Source of the DNA: Paulownia fortunei
Lineage: Eukaryota > Streptophyta > Magnoliopsida > Lamiales > Paulowniaceae
NCBI GenBank assembly: GCA_019321725.1
Contig: CM033109.1
Location: 24,811,548-24,875,547, forward strand
Reading direction: 5' to 3'
Length of the DNA stretch: 64,000 bases
Below, in pieces: positions 37,201-49,424 of this stretch. Below the pieces are notes generated by a model. That model did not search any database. It saw only the letters and a program-made list of their open reading frames with translations, and was not told where the DNA came from. The translations under genes and the position numbers were made by a program. Position 1 is the first letter of the stretch. Every line of letters starts with the position of its first letter.

Positions 37201-40200
37201 GTTGTTTGCAGTCTGTTTGTTTGTTTTGCAAAATATTACTCTAATCATCGTGAACCATTGAAACTTACAATCCAGTGCTTTTGCAAGAATTTTGTTATTA
37301 GGAACTGAAACTTTGCGCAAGCATGTAAAACATATTGGAGTGGTATCTTAGTACTGTGCAGTCTGAGGGGATATAGTATCATTATTTCCACCACAATATA
37401 TTATACATCTTTATATTGAACAAACGCCTAGAAATACTTCTCCTTTTTTAACAATCTTATTTGGCCAGTGATAGTTTACTTTTTTGGTTCTGAGGTTTAG
37501 TTTTGTATTTTATGCTCGCATATCTGTGGTAAGTGTTGTATACTCTATTTTACAGTTTCAGAGGGATCTTGTGAAAAAGAGGTCGGAGAGTCATCAACTT
37601 GAGTCTAATGGAAACAGTGGTAAGGCTTGTTCTATTTCAAGCCAGTTGTGGTGTTCAATGTTGAATACATTCTTTATAGCTTCTTATGTGTTACATATCT
37701 CTTATGAAGGTTTATTGGGTCAACCCATGATAAAGAAGCCGAAAGCTTATGCGGCAATCGCAGGATAACTCTTTTGACAATGTCCACCAAGTGGTGGATC
37801 TGTTCCTTCTCCAGTAGCCTCCCAAATGAGTAACATGTCTAATCCAAATAAATTTATTAAAATGCTTGGTGGTCGGGATCGGGGAAGGAAAGCTAAAGCG
37901 CTTAAGGTATTTATACCGATCGCCATTACCTTTTGCCCCTTTTAACTTTTTACTACTTGATACTTCATGATGTGTTATGAACTCTGAAGTTAAGCATTTG
38001 ATTTCTTTCAGATGCCTTCTGGGCAGCCGGGTTCAGGAAGTCCATGGTCACCCTTCGAGGATCAGGTGGATTTATTTGTAGTGCCATAATATGCACATAT
38101 TAGCATACAGATAAATTTGTCTTCTGAAACATGAGATATGGTTGTTTCTTCATACTTCTAGAGGTATGATCATACAATTAAATTGTTGTTTAAATTTTTA
38201 GGCACTTGTTGTCCTGGCACATGACCTCGGGCCCAACTGGGAGCTTGTAAGTGATGCTATTAACAGTACTTTGCATTTCAAGGTAGGATTATTAAAAATT
38301 TCTCATATACATCTTTCTCAGAGGAGTTTCTAATAGTTGTGATTGTAGTATCTATTTTCATAAATTTTGTTGCATGTAATCAGTGCATATTCCGGAAAGC
38401 TAAAGAATGCAAGGAGCGCCATAACTTTTTGATGGATGGAACTTCTGGTGATGGGGCGGATAGTGCTGAAGATTCTGGGTCTTCACAGCCTTATCCTTCT
38501 ACATTACCTGGCATTCCCAAGGTAAAATGCCATTTCCTCAGTTTCTTGTTTGCTGTAATTTCATCTCAAATCCTTTGTTTGAGTTATACTACAAGCCTTT
38601 ACGAAAAATCCTATTTTCTTATCAGTGATATGATAATTTTTTCTATGGATATTGCTTCTGCTTTTCATACAGGGAAGTGCCAGACAGTTGTTTCAACGTT
38701 TACAGGGGCCAATGGAAGAAGATACCCTCAAATCTCACTTTGAGAAGATAATAATGATTGGACAGAAACCACATTATCGTAAGACTCAGGTATCTATATT
38801 AAATTGGTTGTATTATTGACAAATATAACCCTCTGAATATGGCTTGAGCTTTTTTCATTGTTGTGTGCTTACACTTATTTTATTTGTAAGCTTTTTTTGA
38901 TACTATAAGTGGAGATCCTTGTGTTGAAGTTGGACGATCTGATCTACTTTGTGTCTGAGCTTTTAGCTTTCTGAAAATGTTTGTAGTCTATACATGTTAT
39001 TTTGAAAATAGTGCGCTGTAGATATGCTTGTTCTTTTAGTTATATCTTCCTACTACCACCGCCTGTTCTGCACATTACTTCTTAATGGCTCGAGAGATTT
39101 TTGGATCTCTATGTTTTGGTTCAAGTATCACGTATACCGATATAGAAATTTTTACATATTTCTTTGGCTGAACGGCTGTCTTCGCTGGGAGATGGAATTG
39201 TGATTGAGGTTATGCATTCTATGTGGAAGTGTGACTTATTTTTTAAGATTATGGTTTAATATTTGGTTCAATTTTCATATATCAAAGCAGATGTTTTGCA
39301 CCTTTTTTTGTCTGGATGGTTCTCTACTGGGATTTCAAATTGTGATTTGGGTGACACATTCTATATGAGGTGTGAATTGATTATTAAGATTACAGTATGG
39401 TAAACATGGGTAATCCTGTGATCTTTGGAGTAAATTGATTCTTGTTGTGCAATTGGACTTTTTTATTGACATCCCTCGGCTCAATTCTAGCCTAATGTGG
39501 TTATCCCGTAATTATCGGAGGTCAGTTTTGGATTCTTTTCTTTTATTATGCATTATCTTGGAACACTTTCATGGTTAAACCATAAATGCTTGAATCTATT
39601 TCTGATATCTTCATGGCACTGTTTTAGGTATATCTCGTCCTCCAGACTCATCATAACTAATAATTCAATCATTTCTTAATTAGTAAAATTGATGGATGTA
39701 TAGCATGGACCCCCATTGGTTTGATCTATGTTTTTGTTTAATTTCCTCAATCTATCTCGATTATGATTTTAATTTACTAACATGATTTATTTCAAGAATA
39801 ACCAGGATCCCAAACAACTCCAGCAATCCCACAGCTCTCATACAATCGCTCTTTCCCAAGTTTGTCCAAATAACCTGAATGGAGGGCCCATTTTAACGTA
39901 AGATATGCAATTGATTTGGTCATGTGCATTTTGACGTTGGATTTTTTGTGGTTGAAATTATGCAAAGTGTGTTGGAATTGGATCTTTCTCTGCTTAAGTG
40001 ACTTATAACTTTCCCTTTTTTCCTTTTTTTTTTTCTTTTTCTGGGAACTTCACTACCTTACCTTTGCTTCTTTGAAGGCCTCTGGATCTGTGTGACGCCA
40101 GCATTTCTGGCCCTGATATACTTTGTCTTGGGTATCAAGGGCCACATTCTAGTGGATTGGCTATTCCAAATCAGGGTACTGGGACTCCAATGCTTCCTGC

Positions 40201-43200
40201 ATCTGGTGCCAGTTCTGCATTGCAGGGATCCCCGAATATGATGATTGGCAATAATTTTTCATCTTCACCTGGCCCTCTCAATTCATCTGCCAGGTAATGA
40301 GCTGTTAAGTACTCAAAATTTTCTGTTGATTCTGTTGTTTTCTGATAGAGGACATTTCTTTTTACTTGTCTTCCAGTAGGGATGGTAGATATGTGATTCC
40401 CAGATCTGGATCATTATCAGCTGATGAACAGCAGAGAATGCAGCAGTATAATCAAATAATCCCTGGTAGAAACATACCTCAACCCAATATCTCTGCTCCT
40501 GGAGCTCTTCCCGGAACTGATCGTGGTGTTCGTATTGTTCCTGGTGGCAATGGCATGGGTATGATGTGCGGTGTTAATAGAAACTTGCCAATGGCAAGAC
40601 CTGGGTTCCAAGGAATTCCTTCATCATCTATGGTAAATTCTGGCAGTATGGTTTCCCCTGGTGTGTCATCAGCAAATATGCACGCTGGAGTAGGTGCTGG
40701 TCAGGGAAGCTCAATGTTGAGACCCCGTGAAGCTTTGCACATGATGCGGGTAAGCCATTTAGGATCCTATTTATTCCTCTGTAATCTCGCTTCTTCTGGT
40801 AAATGGCTTGCTTTTATGGACGTTTTGAACATGTAACTGGGATAGGAATTTTGAGATAAGAATCACTTCCATAGTATTCACACCCTTAATGAGACAAGTA
40901 GATGTTAATGTTTTTCCAGCATGCTGTTATAAGCTGTGTCGTCTTCTCTTTTTTTACACCTCAGCTTTTCATCGCCTAATTTAGTGTTTTATTGTGGCAT
41001 TTTGATGTTAATATTTCGTTAGTAGATTAAATATATTGCCAGGGTAGTACAGCGCTCTTAGGTTGGTCTGCAACTCCGTGAAGCTTTAGTAATCTAAACT
41101 TTGTATTCTGTGATTTTAAAATTTGAAAGATTGATGGAGTAGTAGTAGAATGTAGTGGTATTGACTGTTAGACAAGATGGTGGTTGAGATGCATGCTCAT
41201 AAACAGTTGTGGCGGTCTTGACACGGATTTTTGGGGAGAGAGACAAAGATAGAGAGAGAAATAGGGAGGGGGTGAGACTTTTTTGATTTTTGATCAAGCT
41301 CCCACAACATTCATGAACTTCCCTGCTAACATTTTTTTCGAAATTAAGTTATTATGGTTGCTTAGACTGTTGGCATGCTTCATTCAGTTGGCGAGGATGG
41401 TCTTAATATGGATCTGTTAACTGCAGAGAGTTATTCATTTCTGGCATGCGGCAGAAGAATCCATTTCGGTTGAAATAGGTTTAATATGAACTCTCGTATT
41501 CTAACCCAGGAGATTGTCATATATAATTTTTTTCATCAAGAGTTAAACTCTTGATTTATAGTTCAAAGTGAAATTTATTTTCCAGATTGGGTATCCTGTC
41601 TGCTCATGAATCGTGGATCTTGCCTTTTGGGTTCTGAGTAAATTTTTTTGGAATGCATTCCTAAATTTATTTTTTGCATTTGTGTCTACCTCTATTAACA
41701 TACAATTATCTGGTCTTGTAGCCTGGCCTGAGTCAGGATTCGCAGAGGCAAATGATGGTGCCTGACCTTCAGATGAACCAAGGAGTGTCTCACTTTGGTG
41801 GTTTAAGTTCCCCTTTTCCTAACCAGACTGCTTCTCCACCAGTGTCATCATACCCCCTCCATCATCAGCCATCCCATCCAATATCTCCGCAACAGCCTCA
41901 AGTTCTTAGTCCTCATCACCCACATTTTCAAGGACCAGCAAATCATGCCTCCAACCCCCAGCAGCAAGCCTATGCAATTCGCTTGGCTAAAGAGAGGCAG
42001 CTGCAACATCGTTTACTGCAGCAGCAGCAGCAACAACAGTTCGCTGCATCTAATTCTTTGATGCCACATGTACAGTCACAACCTCAACTTCCTATATCAT
42101 CTCCTATGCAAAATAGTTCACAAGTTCAACCCCAAACTAGTTCTCCTCCAGTATCAGTTTCTCCATTGCCTTCAGCTCCTTCAATGAATTCCATGCCTCA
42201 GCATCAGCAGAAACATCAAACACCAACTCAGGGAGTTGTACGAAATGCCCAAGCTGGTGGCAGTGGGTTAGCCAATCAGACGGGCAAGCAACGGCAAAGG
42301 CAACAACATCAGTTTTCGCAAGCTAATAGGCAACATCCTCAGCAGCGACAGCAGTTACATGCTCAACAAGCTAAGGTTGCAAAGGGTGTTGGTAGGGGGA
42401 ATCTGATGATGCAACAGAACATCTCGACTGATGCCTCCCTATTAAATGGGGTTTCAACAAATCCAGGGAGTCAATGTTTGGAGAAAGGAGAACCAGCCAC
42501 TCATTTAATGCAAAGTCAGGGCTTATATACTAATTCAGCACTAAATGCTGTGCAACCATCAAGGCAATACGTGGCTTCGCAATCCACTAATCAGTCCTTG
42601 CCTCAGCATAAGATGTATTCTGGCCAAGCATCCTCATCATCAAAACATCTTCAAATGACTTCTCAGTCTGACACTAGCTGTCAAGGTCATGCTCCGTCAG
42701 TCGGTCCTCCTGTTATTTCTGCTGGCCATCAGTCCGGTCCGTCTTTGGCCATTGCTGGGTCAAACCACCAACAGGCACCATCTCACCAAAAGTTAGTGAA
42801 TCAAAATCAGACGGCTCTTCAAAGAGTGGTTCAACCAAATCGGCAGATTAATTCTGACCCATCAACTAAACCACAAGGTAGAGATTCTGATACTGATCAG
42901 CATCCAACAAGCAGCTCTGCTGAGATGGATACAATGACAACATCGCCTCAGGCCTGTAACAATGCACCAAATGCAGTTCAAGTTGTTTCACCACCCAGTG
43001 CTCAAAAGTGGCATGCTTCAGAACCATTATTGGATTCAAATGCATTAAATTCACCAACAAATTTGAGTTCCTTGGTGTCTATGCCTTCTACCTCAAGTGA
43101 GTCTGTGCCTCAAGCGGGCCAAGGGCTTGGCCAGAGACCATCAGCCAGCTTACCCCCTATTAGGCATGATGTTAGTACACATTGGCAACAGCAGCAGCAA

Positions 43201-43350
43201 TCACAAGTACAACAGCCTCACTCACCAGCACCCAAACCTCAGCAGCACCAGCAGCCACTGCCGCCACTACATTCTCAGCAGCAGTCACAGCTTCTCCAAG
43301 CAGGGAATGGCAATTTGTATGGTAGATCCAGTGACCCTAGATTGGAATGA
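31275..43350 (+). CDS. EAF1: EAF1-like NuA4 complex scaffold (HSA and SANT domains)
   Basis: Ortholog of the plant EAF1/VID21 proteins that scaffold the NuA4 histone acetyltransferase complex in the nucleus. Exons: 31275-31417, 31522-31576, 31653-31750, 31845-33302, 33403-33522, 33690-33857, 34814-35002, 35232-35312, 36317-36374, 36438-36961, 37052-37105, 37556-37619, 37710-37906, 38012-38065, 38202-38282, 38384-38521, 38673-38789, 39797-39897, 40078-40293, 40377-40749, 41722-43350. All junctions are GT-AG and in phase; the product is about 1972 residues, near the length I recall for Arabidopsis. The start MHGCSSTSVLIVNAEVDSMG is the family start. The HSA domain (KSHWDYVLEEMAWLANDFAQ) is at about 600-665 and the SANT domain (PFEDQALVVLAHDLGPNWEL) at about 1080-1140; the C-terminus is Gln/Pro/Ser-rich. 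Three one-base indels break the frame as written: one base missing near 33187-33191, one A extra at 37742-37744 and one C missing at 37784-37785; the last two cancel. The residues expected for the family return on both sides, so consensus errors are likely. Confidence 0.92.
34006..34253. mobile_element. Stowaway-like MITE in an EAF1 intron
   Basis: The left end reads TA-CTCCCTCTGTCCCA (34006-34021) and the right end TGGGATAGGGAG (34240-34251). These are degenerate inverted repeats of the CTCCCTCYGTCCC type that mark Tc1/mariner-derived Stowaway elements in plants. The length is about 245 bp and there is no coding capacity. It lies in the intron between coding exons 6 and 7. Confidence 0.75.
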
Positions 43351-44300
43351 AGCCCAGCCAACAGATTGTTGCAACAAAGATTGATCATGCCCATATCAGG
43401 TCAACACACTCTTGAGATAGCAGTGTACAGGTTTGTCAGGTCTTGATTATATACATGTATGTTATATTACTGGACACTCTAGAATATTAGCTTTATTAAG
43501 GTTCTTTACATAATTACATTATTCCATATTTAAAATACGATCCACCAAAAAGGAAATCTCCATCAATTTTTAGTCCTTTTGGAAACTCAAGTTATCTAAA
43601 TACAGAACAAACAAAAAAAGAAAGCTGAGAAAATTTTCTATTTCCTGTTTTGCATGCTTCTGTTTCAGCTTTTATCCCGTTTTACATGATTCTTTTTGCT
43701 TTTTCATTAGTATTTTTTGTGAGTTTCTGTTCTCTAATTGTGACTTGCATTTTGTTCAGAGAAGAAGCTCATGGTTGTAAAAGGCATGGAAAGATGATGT
43801 GTTGGTCAAAGATCAGAGTTATCTACAAATTGTGAAGAGACATTGGGCGCATCAAATTTTTTGAGTATACTGTATATTAGAAATGCCCTAGGGCTTCAGG
43901 AAGATAGAGACAGATGATAGAGGTAGGTGTACAGTGTCTCGTCTCTTCTTTTTGGTGGCTTTTCTTTGTGTCCCCTATTTTTTTCCTGCTCATTTGAGGA
44001 GCCATATTTGTTTTCACCTGTGTAGATCAGTCATATTCTTGCCCGTATGGTAAGGGGCTAGTTATCATTGTTATGGCCGAAGGCTGTGGAATCATTGTGA
44101 ATATTAGTCTTCTTGTGTATACACTAGTCAATATTTGTCGAAACAGTGATCATCCACACTTCCTGAGCCACTGCAACTTCTGTATATTGTTGCCTGTTTG
44201 CAATTCTCAGGAACACAACTAATCCTAGTTCTTATTCATCTGGCGCTTTAATTTTTTTCAGCTTGATGCCGTGTTTTGTATGATTCAACGAGATAGAAAA
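43351..44300 (+). other. EAF1 3' UTR, probably with an intron
   Basis: A donor after GTGTACAG at 43431 and an acceptor TTTGTTCAG at 43759 would remove a 3' UTR intron. Sequence after it (43760 to about 44250) is of transcript-like composition. The exact end is not visible. Confidence 0.4.
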
Positions 44301-45775
44301 TGTGGGATGTTTTGATGTAAAAATTTCTTGGACTTGTGTAAAAATGAGGGAGGTTTTGAACTCGTGTTAAAGGTGGTAGGTAATATGGTCTAAAACTAGC
44401 CTAATTTTTAGGTTATTAGGTTGTGTTTGAATCAAAAGATTTATAACTTATAAAAGGAAGTTCAGAATGAATTCAAATCCTCAGAATTCGTGGCCATGTT
44501 AGGAAATCTTCTGTGATGACCAATGGATGCAGAAAAAGGACTTCATATCAACGGATTTGGAACCGCTTTTTCTCAAATACTACGAGCATATGCAAGTACT
44601 AGGCCTTGTTCGAATTTTTATTTTTAGTATTTTCATAGGAGTTTTATTGATATGTTCGAATTTTTATTTTCAGCATTTTCAGTGATGTTTTATTAATTTG
44701 TGTGAAATTGAAAATATGTTTGGATAATTATTTTTAAATAAGAAATTTATAGCATCGAAAATGAAATCAATTCATTATTTTTAATGAAAAAATAATCAGA
44801 AATAAAAAAATCATAAAAAATACACATATAAAATCGAAATTAATTGACAGAAATGGTTAAAATTCTGGTTTTTAGCAATAGAAACAAAAGGAAAGAAAAA
44901 AAGAAATATTGTTGGAATTAAACTATGCGGAATCTTTCATGAAAACCTAATAAAAATGCTTCATGAGGTCCGTACGAAAGTAGATTTTACAGTGTATGTA
45001 TGGTCACTAGATCTAGGGTGTTCACAGTTCGTTCAAGATTTAATCGAACTGAAATAAAATATTCAGTATATATAAAAATTGAATCAAAAAATTCAATTTA
45101 ATATTGAATTTTGATTTTTATGAAATTTAGTACGATTTCGATTTTTTATTTCGGTTTACTTAACAACACCTCTCGTTAGATTATCAATGGATTGGGAGGT
45201 CCGTTTTTCTTTTAAACCACAATCTAGTTGTTTCTCTTCTATATTTTTGTTATTTTTCAAATATTAGTGGATTTCATAATCACTGAAAATGGGCTTTCAT
45301 TTTTGAGGTGGATTTAAAATTATCAAATTTTAATTTATAGCCGAATAGGGTGCGTTTGTTTTTATCGATAAATTTTAAACCAAATCCTTCCATTTGACTA
45401 ACCCTTGTTTGTCTGTACAAAATACAAATTTTTAGATTATTTCTTTGTCATCCATTTAATATAAATCACGTTCTCTTTTTTATTTAAAAGAACAAAAGGA
45501 AAGACTACAAGAGAATTGTGATAGTAATATATTTCTTTTAAAATAAAAATAAAGATAATACATATTTATGAAATTGTTATTGATTCAACAAATGACCGAG
45601 ACTAAGAAAGATATTCATGAATGCTATATCATTTAAAAAAGGAAAATAAAGATAACAAGGTTAACTGGTTTAAAAACTATAATTATTTTGTAGAATTTTA
45701 TTAGAAGCCACACTATATACATATATACATATATACATATACATATATATTCTGATGTATCTGATTTAGTTTTAA
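44301..45775. other. AT-rich intergenic region
   Basis: No gene is seen. Around 44610-44700 a TGTTCGAATTTTTATTTT block occurs twice, as in a short direct repeat. A (CATATA)n-like run is at about 45710-45755. Confidence 0.45.
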
Positions 45776-45777
45776 AT

Positions 45778-46047
45778 GTAAATGAAGTTGTTTTATATTA
45801 GGAAATAAATTGTAGTTGGACATGAATTTCCTTTTAGAGTATTCACTTCCGATAAGGAAAAGGAAATAATGCCTTACATAAAATAAAAGCATTGGTCCAA
45901 TTCAAGTTATATATATGTAAAAGAAGTTCATTTGCATTAGGAAATAATAGTTGGACATGAAATTCCTTCAAAGTTTCACTTCCAATAAGGAAAAGGAAAT
46001 GGTGTCTTGTATAAATTAAAGCATTGGCCCAAAATTATATATATATA
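45778..46047 (+). promoter_or_regulatory. Tandemly duplicated promoter of the B3 gene
   Basis: Copy 1 (about 45778-45915) and copy 2 (about 45917-46047) align throughout. Both contain a TTAGGAAATAA start, GTTGGACATGAA, TTCACTTCC, ATAAGGAAAAGGAAAT and TTAAAGCATTGG-like blocks. Copy 2 carries a TATAAAT at 46010-46016 that would serve the ATG at 46118; copy 1 has the weaker ACATAAAAT at the matching place. Confidence 0.8.
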
Positions 46048-46117
46048 CCATCTTCAAGTTATTATTGTTTTTCATAATTCACAAATACTTGCAAAATCAC
46101 TTTCAGAATTCTTCGCC

Positions 46118-47176
46118 ATGAAGGCCAAGAACATTGATACGATAATGTTGTTTGGGGTGCATGTTTCTGTTTCAAGAACTGTTGCTGTTGATGAACCAGT
46201 CTATAATCCCAGGCCATTGGAATCTTTTACATCTACTCCAACCATGGAGATGGGTTCCTGGGGTGGTGGCCGATGTACGCTTTTCTTACTTCAAGAAAGG
46301 CCTATTCAAGAATCTGATCAAAAAGGTGTTGAGGTCTCTGCTGCTCATGATGTGAATACATCTTTGAGGTTGTCTACTGCTCATGATGTGGATACATCTT
46401 TGAGGTTGTCTATTGGAACCCCTGCTGCTGTTTCAAGAAATACTGATGATCCACTAGTCCATAATCCCATGCCACTGCGATCTTCTCCAACAATCGTTCC
46501 AAAAATCGGGTTTTCGCTTGATGGCAAGAGTGCATGTTATTTCTCACAGAAGAGGCCCTTTCAAGAATCTGAAGATAAGGATGTTAACATTTCTGAAACT
46601 GATCAAGTGGATACATCATTGGGTTTAAGCCCTGCTGCTCCAAGAATTACTGATGAAAATGCAGAAAAATCTCGGAAGAGAAAGCAGAAGAATGTTAGTG
46701 ATGAAAAGAAGGGAATATCAGTGAAGAGAAGACGCAACAATGGTGGTGATGATCAGAAATCAGAACCAATTCCTTCCCTGGAGGAGATCCCTGGAATCCT
46801 GCAAACAATCGAGTCGCATAACGGGACCAGGCCTGTTTTCTTGTACAGAAAAAGGCTTGAAGAATCTGATGTGAGGCCGGATCAAAATCGATTATTCGTG
46901 ACTAGAAGTGAGAAACTGATGGAGTTCTTGACTGAGGATGAGAGGAATGTTGTGATTAATACCAATGAAGGACTCGATTTTTTTGCCATTGATCAACAGG
47001 GCAAATTTTATAAATTGCACTTGGGTAAATGGACAAGTTTAAAGATGCTGATTCTTAACAAAGAATGGAAGAAACTCGTCCTCGATAACAATATGCACAA
47101 AGGAGATTGTGTTGATATATGGGGTTACCGTCGGAACGACCAACTTTGTTTGGCCGTGAATTTTAGGAAATCGTAG
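46118..47176 (+). CDS. DUF313-type B3 domain protein
   Basis: Intronless, 352 residues, nuclear by composition. The C-terminal domain (residues 238-352, starting RPVFLYRKRLEESDVRPDQN) matches the DUF313 branch of B3-like DNA-binding proteins (REM-related). Strand-like blocks (LFVTRSEKLMEFLTEDE, KLHLGKWTSLKML, GDCVDIWGYR) stand in the expected order. A basic region at about 183-206 (KSRKRKQK, VKRRRN) is a likely nuclear signal. The N-terminal half consists of two diverged repeats of about 70 residues (18-86 and 105-171). The first contains an extra 12-residue tandem unit (AHDVNTSLRLST, AHDVDTSLRLSI; 36 bp, starting at 46343 and 46379). LRLS and LGLS recall EAR repressor motifs but do not meet LxLxL. 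The ATG at 46118 is the first ATG after the TATA box; the open frame before it starts only at a TTG. Confidence 0.85.
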   Translation: MKAKNIDTIMLFGVHVSVSRTVAVDEPVYNPRPLESFTSTPTMEMGSWGGGRCTLFLLQERPIQESDQKGVEVSAAHDVNTSLRLSTAHDVDTSLRLSIGTPAAVSRNTDDPLVHNPMPLRSSPTIVPKIGFSLDGKSACYFSQKRPFQESEDKDVNISETDQVDTSLGLSPAAPRITDENAEKSRKRKQKNVSDEKKGISVKRRRNNGGDDQKSEPIPSLEEIPGILQTIESHNGTRPVFLYRKRLEESDVRPDQNRLFVTRSEKLMEFLTEDERNVVINTNEGLDFFAIDQQGKFYKLHLGKWTSLKMLILNKEWKKLVLDNNMHKGDCVDIWGYRRNDQLCLAVNFRKS

Positions 47177-49424
47177 TCATTTTAGGTTTAAGTTTTAACA
47201 GTTTTCAATGAATTTTGTGAATATTTTTTGCATTTTTTTTTCTCTTTAATTGTTTTGAAATGTTTGTGTTCTATTTGAGTAATGAGACTTCATTTTTAAC
47301 ATCAATTAGTAATTAGTTTGATTTCTGATTGAAAATTAAAGATGGAAACTCAAAATGGATATTACAAAACAATTTATTTTGTTAATTGAAAACAGCAAGC
47401 AAAAACAAAATTTCTATGTCAAGTGTAATGAGAAAGGTTTGTCATTGGCTTTGACATAAAAGAAATTTGACCTATCAAAGTACATATTACACCCGAGCTA
47501 CACTCGGTGTATTGTGATTAATTGTATGGATAATTAACAAATGTCTCATTCACATACTTAATATATTATCCACCAAAGTGTAATATATCAAATAGTTCGT
47601 GTTTTCACTTATAATAAACCACTTATAATTATTCCCTTTATAGATCAAATGACTTGTTTATGTCATGAGGGATTTGGATTGATTTCTCCAAGAAATCAAT
47701 ATGTAAAGTGAAGGGCCCATAACTGCCCAAAATAAGTGCACGAATAAATGCAAATGGAATGAAATTGATCCTTTTTTTTTTTTTTTCTTTTTCATTTTGT
47801 TACCTTCCAAATGTTGGAGTATATAAATATATATTTTTTTGGTAAATTATAAAAATTATTTTTGAGGTTTGTACAAATTTAAAGAATCTTTTTGTAATAG
47901 TCCAAATCTTCAAAAATAATTTCTATAATTTATCTTTTAAAATGCAACACCAAGAGCTTAACTCAGTTTAAAAATATTGATGGATTGTTACTTTCTTTTT
48001 ACCATGAACAACATACTTTGTTGGCTACTTATCCAAGTAAAGCTACATTGTTTTGTTTAATGGAGTCTTAACATTTAATCTATTCTTTTTAAAGTTCAAT
48101 AACTAAACCAATTTAGTCCCACAACCCAGCAACCCCACATCCGTGCACACACACACAAAGAAAAACTGTAGAAACAATATATCAATAGTTGCAACCAAAA
48201 ACATGCCTCCAGCATTGTCAACTAAAAGTCCAAAACAAAGATTCTATGCTTCTTCGGAAGGGAAAACTGGTTGTGTGTAATTACAACAACAATATCTACG
48301 AAGTCTGGTATTATTGCATGCAAACTCTCTGCTTTGGCATGCTAACTTAGCAATGTGGATGTAAATTACAAGCATCTTTTCCTAAGCTACCACATTTCAA
48401 CTGCATGCCACAACACCAGTAACAGAATATGTAATTTAATGAACCAGAATTTAGGTTTAGTATATGCATCAAATAGTGCAACAGCGTAAGGGCCAGGATT
48501 GCACCAGAGAGGTACAGTTTTGCCTTGGACAGGCACAAATCTTTGTTAAGGGTGTTAAAAAATGCATGCCTTTGATTATTTGTTTGGTACACAGCAACCT
48601 ATGAGATCGTTCACCAACAGCCATATAAAGACATAGTAAGAAACAAGAATCACTTCTTCGGCTTCCAGTTCATAACGATGTCAAATTGGCACAACTTTGA
48701 AGATACTGCCATCAAACATATGACAACAAAAGCACACAGCCCACCCCTACCTCCGAGCAGGGACCCTCCTCAACTCAAAAACAAACAGGATATCTAAATA
48801 AAACTGAACAGGTTGCCATGCAGATTATGAGCTTTCATATTCAATGTAATGAATCATGAAAAGTTGCATACCAGACAAAACAAAACCATTCCAGACATAC
48901 AAACAGCAATGACAGCACTTACTCATATAAGCACATCCGTTTATACATGAGCACTTATGAATCTTAAAATTGCAAAAGAACTTAAGGGCGAATTTATAAC
49001 CATGATAATCAATACAACACTAATGTTAGCTTCTGCAGATATGAATTGCCCAAACATGGGTCAACATGGGTGATTTGTTCCAGAATTTTAGCAAACTTTG
49101 GCTATCTAAACATATTCTAAATGTACGACCCCATCTCAAGGCCAAAATGCATACACATACACTAATGCACTCACGTAAATCACAACAGAAAAACAAAGAA
49201 GATGCAAACAGGGAATACGATAAAATTGTTTCATTGCATTGATGATCTACCAACTACACAAACAGAAAATTTGTTTGTATACTAACAACTAAGTGACATA
49301 GCAGAAAAAAAAACATTAAAAGCTAGCACAAGACTACAGATTCCTTGAAGCCTAGTTATTACATCAACAGTCACCAGTATTAGTTTCTAGAAACACAAAC
49401 AGTTAAGCAGTCAACTCATGGCCT
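47177..49424. other. Intergenic region between B3 and trihelix genes
   Basis: The two genes are convergent. The region contains an inverted-repeat MITE (47841-47934) and, from about 48200, DNA of more balanced composition that may be 3' UTR of the trihelix gene. No frame on either strand has protein-like features. Confidence 0.45.
47841..47934. mobile_element. Short inverted-repeat MITE
   Basis: The left arm GGTAAATTATAAAAATTATT is mirrored by the right end (the inverse reads GATAAATTATAGAAATTATT), and pairing continues through TTTTGA. The whole of about 94 bp could fold into a hairpin. It is non-coding. Confidence 0.75.

Noticed and set aside
46118..46650. EAR repressor motif in the B3 protein
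   Set aside because: LRLS and LGLS segments are present, but no LxLxL or DLNxxP pattern is complete.
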